DNA from: Galeopsis tetrahit | Taxonomy: Eukaryota; Streptophyta; Magnoliopsida; Lamiales; Lamiaceae | Reading direction: 5' to 3' | Assembly (NCBI GenBank): GCA_963675135.1 | Contig: OY776131.1 | Coordinates: 29,937,881-30,001,880 of the forward strand | Length of the DNA: 64,000 nucleotides | Shown here: positions 20,188 to 31,770 of the stretch, one piece after another | Position numbering within the stretch: position 1 is the stretch's first letter | How the letters are laid out: the number at the start of each line of letters is the position of its first letter | Program-made: the position numbers and the translations under genes | Notes under the pieces: model-generated | Database searches by the model: none | What the model was told of the DNA's origin: nothing | The model's input: the letters and a program-made list of their open reading frames with translations, nothing else

Positions 20188-23100
20188 ATGGCTGATATTC
20201 CACAAGGAGGCGCTAACCATGTCAATAATGAGGCTCCAGCTCTCAATCCGGTTAACAACGGGCCCCTTAACTTTCAAAACAATGCGGGCATTGTGGAACA
20301 ATTTCGTCGTTATAAGCCGCCCACCTTTAATGGACGTGACAGACCAACAGTTGTGGAGGAGTGATTTCGGGCTCTTGAGCGTGTCTTTCACCTTATTAAA
20401 TGCACGGATCAACAACGTGTGGCATGTGCCGAGTTCCAATTAGTGGAAGATACTGACCATTGGTGGGAGGGCTACTGGAGAACAAGACCAGAGGAGGAGC
20501 GCGATGCGCTTACGTGGGATACATTTAAGGAAATTGTCATGCACAGGTTTTACCCTGATACTTATCGTGAGAGAATGGAGTCAAAGTTCTTCGAGTTTCA
20601 ACAAAGGAATCTGACTATTGAGCAGTATGAAAGACAATTTTCCCGGTTAGCCCGTTTTGCCCCTCACATGGTGGACACTGAACGTAAGAAGGCTCAGAAA
20701 TTTAAGAAGGGACTGCGACCAGAAATACACAGCATTCTTGCTAGTCACGGAGATATGTCCTTCAGTGACTTAGTTACGAGGGCAGAGGAAATTGTTGAGA
20801 GCCAACATAGCGAGAACCCTAACCGAAGGCCAACTGAACACCAAGGGAAGAGGAAATGGGATGGCCAATCTCAGATCAACAACAACAACCTGAACAAGCA
20901 AGGAAGATTCTAAGGTAACTCTACACCTACACGACCTCAGAGTAACTTCACACCGGGCAGATTCCAGGGCGGGACAAGAGCAAATATCCAGCCTATTAAG
21001 TCAGCTTGTGCAAAATGTGGAAGGAATCATAGAGGAAAGTGTCTTGCCGGACAAGGGAAGTGTTTCAGATGCCATGAGCCAGGTCACACAGCCCCCTATT
21101 GCCACAACTTCGAGAAACAGACTTCTCCTTCTACACCTAAGGGAAACACTCGAGTGTTTGCTATGACTACTGGCCTGGAGTATGAAGGAGGCAATGAACC
21201 AAATACCATGACAAGTATGATAATGCTAAATGAAGTTCCTATTCTAGCTTTGTTCGATACTGGTGCATCACATTCTTTTATTTCTTCAAAGTGTTGTGAT
21301 AAGATTGGTTGTAAAGAAACTATTAAGGTTGGAGCCTTAGATGTTGGTATTCCATCGGGAAAGTCGTTTATTACGGATACTATAGTTAAGGGGGTAGATT
21401 TGAACATTGGTGGTAAAAGCCTAGATGCCAAATTATATGTCATAGAAATGCATGATTTCGATGTAATCTTAGGCATGGATTGGTTGACTAAATATAAAGC
21501 ACGTCTCAATTGTCATAATAGAGAAGTGGTGTTAAAATTGTCGAATGAAGATGAATTGGTATTCTTTGGTACGAAGACGGGTATTACGACCCGAGTTATA
21601 TCCGCAATGAAGGCCATAAAGATACTGAAGAAACGAGATTGTCAGGGCTATTTGATCAACGTGATGGGAACATCGACTCGTGATGTAAAGATTGAAGATG
21701 TGCAAGTGGTTCGTGATTTCCAGGACGTTTTCCCGAAAGATTTACCAGGGATACCATCAGAACGACAAGTGGAGTTCACCATATATTTGTTGCCGGGATC
21801 AGCACCTGTGTCCAAAGCACCGTACCGGATGGCACCGAAAGAACTGGAGGAGCTCAAAGTGCAACTACAAGAGCTTTTAGACAAGAAATTTATTCAACCG
21901 AGTGTTTCGTCGTGGGGAGCACCTGTGTTATTTGTGAAGAAGTAGGACGGAACGATGAGGATGTGTATCGACTATAGAGAATTGAATCGACTCACCATCA
22001 AGATCAAATATCCATTGCCAAGGATTGAAGATTTGTTCGATCAGTTGAAAGGGGCTAGTGTTTTCTCCAAGATCGATTTGAGGTCGGGTTACCACCAGTT
22101 GAAGGTCAAGGATAGTGATACATCGAAGACGGCATTTAGAACACAATATGGTCATTATGAGTTCGTAGTGATGCCATTTGGATTAAGCAATGCTCCAGCA
22201 GTATTCATGGATCTAATGAATCAATTTTTTCACTCATTTTTAGATCGGGTTGTTATTGTCTTTATCGATGTTATATTGATTTACTCGAAGAATAAAGAAG
22301 AACATGAGGAGCACTTGAGAATTGTTTTAGAGGTGCTTCGCAAGGAGAAGTTGTACGCAAAGTTCAAGAAATGTGAGTTCTGGTTAGATCGAGTTTTGTT
22401 TCTTGGGCATGTGATCACTGCACAACGAATAGAAGTTAATCCGTCAAAGGTGGAAGCAGTTAGAGAGTGGAAGGCACCTAAGAACGTGAATGAGGTTCGT
22501 ATCTTCTTAGGATTGGCGGGGTACTATCGAAGATTCATTGAAGGTTTCTCTAAGATTTCGTCACCCATGACTCAATTAACGAGAAAGGGAGAAAAGTTTG
22601 TATGGACCGAGAAGTGTGAGGAGAGCTTTCAAGAGTTGAAACGGAGGTTAGTCACGGCACTCGTACTTACGATTCCAGGTGTATCTAAAGGGTTCGTCAT
22701 TTACACTGACGCGTCGAAGCAAGGTTTAGGATGTGTTCTGATGCAACATGGCAAGGTAATTGCTTACGCTTCGAGACAGTTGAAGATCCACGAAATGAAC
22801 TATCCTACTCACGACTTGGAATTGGCTGTTGTGGTTCATGCACTGAAGATTTGGAGGCATTACTTATATGGTGCAAGGTGTGAGATTTATACAGACCATA
22901 AAAGTCTGAAATATTTTTTCACACAAAAAGAGTTGAACATGAGGCAACGAAGATGGCTAGAATTGGTGAAAGATTATGATTGCACAATTAATTACCACCC
23001 CAAAAAGCTAACGTGTTAGCAGATGCATTAAGCCGCAAAGTTAGAGGAGAGTTATCATGCCTATTGACACGTCAAGACGATTAAGTGAAAGACTTTTCTT

Positions 23101-24606
23101 AGCTGAAGATAGAGATCGTGGAGCCGCCAAGTAAGGTTGAAGCAATTGTGGCAGCAATGGTTATTCAACCTTTATTGTGAGATAGAATTAAGGAAGCACA
23201 AGACAAAGATGGGTTCTTGATGAAGATGAAGAAGCGCGTATAAGACGGGAATGCAAAAGGGTTCATATTGGCACCCGACGGTGCACTTACTCTCGAGGGA
23301 TGACTATGTGTACCAAAAGATGAGGATTTAAGAAGAGAGATATTAGAAGAAGCTCATTGTACGTCGTATACTGCTCATCCCGGAGGAACGAAGATGTATT
23401 GGGATTTGAAGACTATATTTTGGTGGAGAAACATGAAAGAAAGAATCGGGGTATTTGTGGAACGATGTTTGACATGCCAATAAGTGAAAGATAGCTGAGC
23501 ATCAACGACCAGCGGGATTACTAAAACTGCTTGAAATCCCAGAGTGGAAGTGGGAGCACATCATGATGGATTTCGTAGTAGGTTTGCCATGATCGACTAA
23601 AGGAAATCGCGCAGTTTGGGTCATCGTTGATAGATTGACTAAGTCTGCACACTTCTTACCAGTTAAGATGACTTTTGGTATGGACCAGTTTGCACAATTG
23701 TACGTTCGAGAGATTGTGAGGCTCCATGGGGTTCCTGTCTCGATTGTATTAGATCGGGATACCAGATTCACTTCTAAGTTTTGGAGGACTTTACAAGAAG
23801 CTATGGGGACCAAGTTGAATTTCAGTACCGCTTTTCATCCACAAACTGATGGACAATCTGAAAGGACTATCCAGATTTTGGAAGATATGTTGAGAGCATG
23901 CGCGTTGGATCTTAGTGGAAATTGGGAGTCGTACTTACCACTAGTGGAGTTCGCCTACAACAATAGTTTTCAAACAACGATTGGAATGGCTTCTTATGAA
24001 GCGTTGTATGGAAGAAAATGTAGGTCTCCAGCTTATTGGGATGAAGTTGGTGAAAAGAAGATTTTAGGACCATAAATTATTGAGCAAACGGTTGACGTGA
24101 TACGAAAGGTTCGAGAAAGAATCAAGATAGCTCAAGATAGATAGAAGTCATATACCGACAAGCGAAGAAAAGACTTGCAGTTCATTCAAGAAGAGAAGGT
24201 GTTCTTGAAGATCTCACCTACGAAGGGAGTTATCAGATTTGGTGTCAAAGGGAAGCTTAGACCAAGGTATATTGGTCCTTTCGAGATTTTGGAAAAAGAT
24301 GGTGATCTAGCTTATCGACTTGCTCTACCTCCGACACTTGCTGCGGTACACAACGTTTTTCACGTATCCATGTTGAGGAAGTAAGTTCATAATCAAAGTC
24401 ACGTCATCAACCATGCAACTTTGGAGATCAACAAAGATATGACATATGAAGAGGTTTCCGAACTCATTCTAGAAAAGAAGATTCACAAGCTATGTAGCAA
24501 GGATGTGGCCCTTGTCAAAGTACAATGGAGTCGACATGGAAAAGATGAAGCCATGTGGGAACAAGAAGACGAGATGCTAGCGAAATACCTAGAGTTCTTT
24601 TCGTGA
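20188..24606 (+). pseudogene. Tekay/Del-like Gypsy gag-pol polyprotein (degraded)
   Basis: ATG at 20188 (MADIPQGGAN) starts one polyprotein, nearly all in the same frame and cut by about ten or more stops, with a local frameshift from about 23000 to 23600. In order: gag with a retrotrans_gag core (EYQR-type WWEGYWRTR, 20460-20800); zinc knuckle CFRCHEPGHTAPYC (21062-21103); aspartic protease LFDTGASHSFIS (21250); reverse transcriptase (21800-22450); RNase H (VIYTDASKQGLG, 22700); integrase (DRLTKSAHFLPV, TAFHPQTDGQSERT, 23620-23880); and a chromodomain-like end (LVKVQWSRHGKDEAMWE, 24510). The RT box reads FIDVILIYS where the family has two aspartates, so a catalytic aspartate is lost. It cannot be autonomous. 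Confidence 0.9.
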
Positions 24607-24638
24607 GGTAAGTTTTTAAATTTCGAGGACGAAATTAT

Positions 24639-24654
24639 TTTAAGTGTGGTAGAA
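24639..24654 (+). promoter_or_regulatory. Polypurine tract region of Gypsy element
   Basis: TTTAAGTGTGGTAGAA lies directly before the 3' LTR start (TGTAATGTCC), after the conserved AATTTCGAGGACGAAATT. Tekay/Del elements normally have a G-rich tract here; this one has decayed. Confidence 0.6.
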
Positions 24655-25903
24655 TGTAATGTCCGTTACTTTTCTATCTAATAATAATTTATTTATTTAA
24701 TTAAATATTAGTTAATTATACTTATTTAAAATGGAACTTGTAACCACTCTCCCATCATGATCACATTTTAGTTACTCCTCCATATTAATGAGGAAATGAA
24801 AAGTCATCTAACTCAAATAAAGTGGCATTCCTTTTCTAATCATCTCTCCCACACGCGTACAAAAAAATCACTTTATTCTCTCATCATTCTTCTCTCTCAA
24901 ACAAAGGAAGCATTCCAGTTTTTCCTCTCGTTGGTATTAATTTTTCTTGCTGAGGTTGATTTGCTTTAAAGGTAATTCTCCATACTTCTCTAGATTCAAA
25001 CTTTCATCAATTATTTGATTATGCAAAATTGGCCACACTATCGAGTTTCATTCTTCTAGCCTAATTAGTATTAAAATTGGCAGATTCTTTTTCCTCTCAC
25101 GTACTGTCAATATATGCGCCGTGTGTATGTCTATATATATTGATAACATGCTTTGTTTCAATATTATTATAAAATTGTTCTAGGCTTTTGTTTCATTATT
25201 ATTATAATATTATTTTTGTTATTAAAGAGTTGGGATGATCATTGTTTACGGCAAGCAGAAGTATATATATATTGTAAAGCCATACTTGATTTGGGTTTTA
25301 TCTTTAGTCACTAATTAATATTACTAATAATATTGGTAGGTAGTTTGATTCATTCGGTGCTATTATCTATTCTATTAAATTAGGTTAAATTGATTTGGGA
25401 ATTAGGTTATTTGATTTGAGAATTTAGGGTTTCTGATTTAGGAATTTTGATTCTCCAAATTGACTTATCACTATTTTCTATTTAGTCCTTCAATATTTTA
25501 ACCCTTGCAATTACTCCCCTAGGTTTGTAATAAAAATTCATTACTACGCAAGTGTTTCGATTAGTTACTTCTTGAATATTATGCTAATTAGTCGTACACG
25601 ATAATCAATGCAAGGCAACGGCAATTACGAGGTCTAGTTCGTGCAAGGTTCACGTATCGTTAGTAGCTACTATCGTCTATCGAGGTGGGTTTTAATTGCC
25701 TTATTCTCTACGGTGGTTTGTAGAGCTCTATTGCATTTGTTATTCATTATTTAATATTTTAGATAAATGTTTGAGTTAATTGTTTACTATGTGAATTCAT
25801 TTATATTGTTATTCTATTGGCAAAGTTATCATTCTATTGGCAAAGTTTGTGGTAAAGTACATTATATATTGGCAAATTATCTAATAGTCAGGGGCTCCAA
25901 ATG
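24655..25903 (+). repeat. 3' LTR of Gypsy element, truncated
   Basis: It matches the 5' LTR from its first base to GGGGCTCCAAATG, then switches abruptly to LINE sequence at 25905. It lacks the Emigrant-like insertion and has fewer TTGGCAAAG repeats. The last roughly 590 bases of the LTR and the target duplication are missing. Confidence 0.88.
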
Positions 25904-25904
25904 A

Positions 25905-26750
25905 GTGCTACACGATTTCATCCCAACACCTGGAAATCTGTTTCAGCGGCATATTCCAGTGAGCCCCAATTGTGAAGAATGTGGTTACCAATTGGGGTCG
26001 ACCACCCATGTTCTCTTCCATTGCTACAAATTTAAACAAGTATGGAAATTTTGGGGCTACTGGGAATTTCTAAAAACTATGGAAGGTCTTTCAGCATGGG
26101 AATTGGCAAGAATTTCACAAGAAAGATTAGACAAGAAGGAGTATGAACGTTTTGTGATGATAGCATGGGGTATATGGACTGAATTGTGCAAGATCAGTCA
26201 TACTCAAGATGGTGGTAAGGGATCATGCTACACACTCTCGTATGTACAATGGACAGTGTGTTATCTGGAGGACTTTAGGAAGTGGAGAATGGAAGATCGT
26301 CTGACGGAAAATACGGGGAGGAATCAAAGTACGAGAGGGAAATCATTTGCTTATGATCTTACCATTGATGTTGATGCAGCCTTCAACAAAGAGAACAACA
26401 AGTTTGGCATTGGAGGTCTTATCCGTAACGAAAATGGGTCTACTATAGACTCCTTTAGCAAAAGCATCAGCCAAACGGGGTCAGTTTTGGGGGCGGAATT
26501 ACAAGCTATTCTAGAAGGAATAAAACATGGATTAGTCCTCTCTCCACGTTCCATTAGAGTCAAATCGGACTGCCTGGGTGGGGTCAAAATGATTAACACT
26601 AAGCTGACCTCTCGTAATGTGGAAGGGATTATTTTGCATAGGATCTGGGAACTTGTGGAACGATTCGTAGTGTGCGACATTATCCACCTCCCTCGATCGG
26701 CAAATCAGCGAGCTCACGGTGCGGTGCTATCTTCAGATTCTCACGATTGA
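25905..26750 (+). pseudogene. LINE ORF2 tail (zf-RVT and RNase H), copy 2
   Basis: An uninterrupted frame of 281 codons in a duplicated LINE fragment. Residues about 20-50 hold the zinc-binding region that follows LINE reverse transcriptases (CEECGYQLG...THVLFHC). Residues about 150-280 are an RNase H domain with VDAAFNKENNKFGIGGL, AELQAILEGI, VKSDCLGG and SANQRAHGAV. The same region at 15231-16074 carries a stop and a frameshift, so this copy is better preserved. It has no RT palm and no promoter of its own; the start at the junction is accidental. It is a fragment, not a functional gene. Confidence 0.82.
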
Positions 26751-27356
26751 TTTGATGGTCTTTCTTTTGGATGTAGATAGCTTGGTGTGAAGACGGATCT
26801 CTCTTGACATGATGTTACTACTCTTCTGGTTCTGCTCCTAAAAAAAAAAGTTGACAAATTTTTACTATCCTTATTTTATCTCTCATAATACTAATAAAAA
26901 ATTTATACATTAAAATGTGTTTATAAAATTTAGGGACCCTTAAGTAAGAAACGAAGAGAGTATTCACTAAAACTCGTGCTCAGAATAATGAGTATAATAA
27001 ATTTGAAGGGAGGGAGTTAACTTGATATTTTAAATGAAAAAATTCTTTATATATAAAAGGAGGAAAGTTCTCTTCCATGTTTGACATGTGGCTATCCTGC
27101 TCGTGACATGTGGCTCTCCTATGTGGCACTATCTCAATTCTCACGTCTAACAGACTAAAAAGTGGCATATGATGCAAAATCTTTGAGGAAAAGAAAAGAC
27201 ACCGAGAGACGCGGAGAGAAGTTGGAAAGGTTTTCAAATTTTAAACGCAGGTCTGAATTAATTAATTTTAAAAAAGAAGAGTGATAGAGACACTGGAAAA
27301 CACTCATGTTCTTAGTGGATTCCCAAAGAGACGGGGAAGGAGAGAGAGAATATTGA

Positions 27357-27423
27357 ATGGGGTTTTCCAAAATTTTAAGCGATTTCAGCAATGGACCTGT
27401 TGCTCAACTGCTGCAGAACAAAG
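27357..27423 (+). pseudogene. Possible first coding exon, copy 2
   Basis: Duplicate of the exon at 16682, with AAG|GTATTAG at the donor. As in copy 1, it is followed about 450 bp later by Gypsy LTR sequence (27873), which separates it from any downstream exon. The protein is not recognised. Confidence 0.3.
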
Positions 27424-27872
27424 GTATTAGAGACTTTTTTTTTTATATGTTGGTCTGATTTTAGGGTCAGAATTATATCTATATGTTTGTTTAATTGTTT
27501 TGAGGAGAGATAAAGAGGCACATGAAAAATTGAAACACACACACCAGTGGAGTGTTGGATTTTTATTCGCAATGTCCATTAAAGAAGAACAAGAGAAACA
27601 CTTTGGAATTTTGTTGGCAAATCTTCTTTCCATTCTCCTTTAGATCACGTTGGTAGTGAGTATGATAAGAAGAAAAGAACTTAACAAGTGGAATGGGATT
27701 TTTTTTTTTTTTTTACATCGTGGTTTATAATGAAACTTCTGCAACATGGGCTATTCACCGTTCACTCTCGTCCTTCATGTAGTAGGTATACTCCAATTTT
27801 TATTCACTCTGAATTCAGTTCTTAGTTTTTATTGATGGACATTTAATTCTTATATTTTGGTTGCAGCCTTTT

Positions 27873-29161
27873 TGTAATGTCTGTTACTTTTCTATCTAAT
27901 AATAATTAATTTATTTAACTAAATATTAGTTAATTATACTTATTTAAAATGAAACTTGTAACCACTCCCTCATCATGATCACATTTCGGTTACTCCTCCA
28001 TATTAATGAGGTAATGAAAAGTCATCTAACTCAAATAAAGGGGCATTCCTTTTCTAATCATCTCTCCCACACGCATACAAAAAAAATCACTTTATTCTCT
28101 CATCATTCTTCTCTCTCAAACAAATGAAGCATTCCAGTTTTTCCTCTCGTTGGTATTGATTTTTCTTGCTGAGGTTGATTTGCTTTAAAGGTAATTCTCC
28201 ATACTTCTCTATATTCAAAGTTTCATCAATTATTTGATTATGCAAAATTGGCCACACTATCGAGTTTCATTCTTCTAGCCTAATTAGTATTAAAATTGGC
28301 AGATTCTTTTTCCTCTCACGTACTGTCAATATATGCGCCGTGTGTATGTCTATATATAGTGATAACATGCTTTGTTTCAATATTATTATAAAATTGTTCT
28401 AGCTTTTGTTTCATTATTATTATAATATTTTTTTGTTATTAAAGAGTTGGGATGATCATTGTTTACGGCAAGCAGAAGTATATATATATATATATATATA
28501 TTGTAAAGCCATACTTGATTTGGTTTTTATCTTTATTCACTAATTAATATTACTAATAATATTAGTAGGTAGTTTGATTCATTCAGTGTTATTATTTATT
28601 TCTATTAAATTAGGTTAAATTGATTTGGAAATTAGATTATTTGATTTGAGAATTTAGGGTTTCTTATTTAGGAATTTTGATTCCCCAAATTGACTTATCA
28701 CTATTTTCTATTTAGTCCTTCAATATTTTAACCCTTGCAATTACGCCCCTAGGTTTGTAATAAAAATTCATTGCTACGCAAGTGTTTCGATTAGTTGCTT
28801 CTTGAATATTATGCTAATTAGTCGTACACGATAGTCAATGCAAGGCAACGACAATTACGAGGACTAGTTTCTGCAAGGTTCACGTATCTTTAGTAGCTAC
28901 TATCGTCTATCGAGGTGGGTTTTAATTGTCTTATTCTTTACGGTGGTTTGTAGAGCTCTATTGCATTTGTTATTCATTATTTAATATTTTAGATAAATGT
29001 TTGAGTTAATTGTTTACTATGTGAATTCATATATTTCTATTGTTATTCTATTGGAAAAGTTAATTTGTGGCAAAGTTATCTAATAGCCAGGGGCTCCAAA
29101 TGGGGTCCGGGACCGACGGGTCTTCGGGGGCGACCCGCTGTGCTCACTACGTGTGGGAATA
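27873..29161 (+). repeat. Third partial Gypsy LTR
   Basis: It starts TGTAATGTCTGTTAC and follows the 5' LTR at 17203 to GTGTGGGAAT, then changes to unrelated sequence. It lacks the Emigrant-like insertion, carries a longer TA run near 28480 and has only one or two TTGGCAAAG units. It is not followed by a primer site or internal sequence. Confidence 0.85.
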
Positions 29162-29732
29162 ACTTCCAACTCTGTGATTATTTCAGTCCATAGAAATTCA
29201 TAAAAGAATTAGGGCATTTTGTGCTGCATTGGATGCAATAAACAAGTGTCTATCTGAAGCAATTTGTGCCTTATCACGTGGTAGACTGGACGGTGAAAGC
29301 ATTGGGCTTACACTCTAGGAATGAGATCTTGGAAACATCAAATACTACCCTGAAATCAGGTATTCAGTACTTGCTTATATATGTTTATGCAAATTTTCTT
29401 CAATAAACCAAGAGTATTGTCAGTTCTGTCTTGTTGGAAAAGAAAAGGACACTACTGCCTCTAATTTTACAAATTTGATGGCATGCCAATATGAAAATGT
29501 AAATTAAATGACAATTGGCTCGTGGATTTTGTGAAAATGGCGAATCTTTATTTTTGAGAGTCTATTTATTATTTTACAGCATACATGTCAAAGTTTTAAA
29601 ATCATTAAGATGATATCAAGTAGAATAATATGATATAAAGGTGTATTTTAGTTGACTTTTTCATTGTGCTCTATTTTGAAATCTCCATTTTACACTCAAA
29701 ATTTTAATTGCTCAACTTGGTATTTATATTTT
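29162..29732 (+). other. Unique DNA, possible gene remnant
   Basis: This is the first non-repetitive sequence after the duplication. TTATTTCAG at about 29180-29188 looks like a splice acceptor; the following frame reads SIEIHKRIRAFCAALDAINK and continues for about 40 codons to TAG near 29319. A second frame across 29230-29360 ends TCAG|GTATTCAG, a plausible donor. Neither gives a protein I recognise. It may be the continuation of the gene whose first exon lies at 27357. Confidence 0.25.
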
Positions 29733-30925
29733 GGGTAAAATGCAAGTTTGGTACCAAGAGAATGTTTCAAAAATAATTTTGGTCCCACGTTCTTTTTTGG
29801 TCCCATTTTTTGCAAAAATGGTCCCAACCGTTAAATACTTAACGGTTAAGTGATATTGAAAAAATGGTCCCAAAGCAAAAAATGAGAAAAAATAACACAT
29901 CGCAATTTTTTTGTAATAATTTGTGTAAATTTGAAAAAACGTAGTATATAATAATTTATATCAAATTTAAAAATTAAGAAAATATTATAGAAAATCTAAT
30001 CATTTAAAAAGACAAAAAAATTAAAATTATCAAATCAATTAATATTTTAGGTAAAATCTGTTAAATTAAAGAATTTGAATAATTAAAATTTGAAGATATT
30101 ATTTTTTTATTTATAAAATCATAAAAATTTATTACGGAGTATATAGATTTTTAAAAAATATCAGATAAAGTCTTCCAAAAATTCATTTAACATATTAAGT
30201 CATCTCAAACAAAATAATAATGCTTTCAAAATCAAATCGTTAGATTTAGTTTTAAAAAAATTAATAATATATCTCAAAATTAAAAAATTCGGTTCAAGCA
30301 ATATCACACCACGAACCCATGGTGATCACCGACACGCACCACCAGCTTCAACAGAGGAAATAATAATTGAGATAGAATGAGAAAAAATCAAGAACGATTT
30401 GATGTGTAATTTCAGTGAATGTGGTTTGTCTACTTCGATTTGGGGGGTTTAAGTGAGGGTTTACGATTTGAGTAATTTAAGTGAGGGTTTGCGATTTGAG
30501 AATGCTTAATGAGTGTTTCACCTTTAATTTTTTCTGAATTTTCAAGTTGGATTCGTGTGGTTTTATTTGGGGGAGATTATTTTAGGGGTTTTTTAAAATT
30601 TAAGGTTATTTTGGAGCATTTGATTAAAATAGAGCATTTGGAGATTTTATTTTAGATGGTAAAATCTCGTGGGACCTTTTTTTGTGCAAAATAGGACCAT
30701 TTTCGCGAACACGAATCTCTTGGGACCAAATCTGCATTTTCCCCGTCTTTTGGGACCAAATATGCATTTTCCCGATCTCTTGGGACCAAATCTGCATTTT
30801 CCCGTTTTTGACATTAACGATGTGTGTGCTTCACACTCACAATTCCGTTAATTTTTTACGGAAAAATCTTTTGGGACCATTTTCGTGAACAGAAATTCTC
30901 TTGGGACTATATTTGCATTTTACCC
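29733..30925. mobile_element. Mutator-like non-autonomous element, 1.2 kb
   Basis: The ends GGGTAAAATGCAAGTTTGGT and (complement) GGGTAAAATGCAAATATAGT continue as imperfect inverted repeats for about 60 bp. The flanks carry the direct repeat TTTATATTTT (29723-29732, 30926-30935), a 9-10 bp duplication typical of Mutator elements. The right subterminal region holds several copies of CTTGGGACCAAATCTGCATT. No transposase is present; the interior is AT-rich. Confidence 0.85.
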
Positions 30926-30988
30926 TTTATATTTTTTATGTTCCGATAAACAAATAAGAAATATACCTAAATTTGTTTTGAATTAATA

Positions 30989-31276
30989 TGATACGCCTCT
31001 TCGGGTGTATAAGAGGCGTCAATGATGAAGAGAAGTTTATTTTGTAGAATTATGTTATTTCTTTATTTCCTTTCCAACTTATTTCATTTCCAGCTTATTT
31101 CCTTTCCAGCTATTCATTTTGCCTATTTTAGTAGCAATTGGCCCATGGGCCATGAACTCATACAAATACTATGTTACCCTGCTTTTGGGATTATTGATTA
31201 ATCATTATTTCGGTTATTAGCTTGGACGGGAGTAACTCCCGGGAATTTAAGTGTTTCTTCTTCCTTAACTCCAACA
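30989..31276 (+). repeat. 5' LTR of Reina-like element
   Basis: Runs from TGATACGCC to CTCCAACA. Compared with the 3' LTR it has an extra TTTCCAACTTATTTCATTTCC-like stretch and lacks a GGAGTT insertion, plus several substitutions, so the insertion is clearly older than the Copia element at 38349. Confidence 0.9.
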
Positions 31277-31303
31277 ATTTGGTCCGACCTACTCGATTGC
31301 CAT

Positions 31304-31764
31304 TAGGGGTGTAAGTGAGTCGAGCCAACTCGCGAGCTACTCGTGCTCGACTCGGAAAAAGATCAAAATCGGCTCGAAGTTAATCGAGTCGAGTTTCGAG
31401 CTACTCGAGTAGTTGTCAAGTTCGAGTTCGAGCTCATAAATACTCGACTCGAAAGGCTCGCGAGCCTAATCGAGCTTCGACATTATTTACTAATTTTCCA
31501 TTAATATATTATTTATATTTATATACAGGTAATCGAGTCGAGTCGAGCTCGAGTTTGCTTTAGAAAAAATATGTTTTATTATTAATTAAAAAAATTATAT
31601 AGGTAATCGAGTCGAGCCGAGCTCGAGTTTATCAAGTTTCTTGTCGAGTTGAGCTCGGTCTTTAAAATTTTAGGTTCGATCGAGTCGAGTTTCGAGCTTC
31701 GAGTATAACAATCGAGTCAAGTTTCGAGCTCAGCACTACTCGACTCGGCTCGTTTACATCCCTA
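31304..31764. mobile_element. hAT MITE rich in TCGAG motifs
   Basis: The ends TAGGGGTGTAAGTGAGTCGA and ...CGTTTACATCCCTA are inverted repeats. The 8-bp flanks ATTGCCAT / GTTACCAT match at 6 of 8. Internally it is packed with CGAGTCGAG/CTCGAG motifs, the subterminal repeats typical of hAT elements. It is inserted in the leader of the Reina-like element, just before gag. Confidence 0.85.
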
Positions 31765-31770
31765 GTTACC

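Larger units (their letters stand above)
25905..29161. other. Tandem duplication, copy 2
   Basis: A near-identical copy of 15229-19260: LINE tail (to about 26855 including the A-run), flanking DNA with the possible exon, and an LTR fragment. The left junction (25903/25905) joins Gypsy LTR to LINE with only a G or two of shared bases, so it formed by illegitimate or unequal recombination. The right end stops inside the LTR at GTGTGGGAAT. Confidence 0.88.

Noticed and set aside
31277..31295. Initiator-Met primer site in the Reina-like element
   Set aside because: The sequence after the 5' LTR reads ATTTGGTCCGACC, which does not match TGGTATCAGAGC; the primer tRNA is left unassigned.
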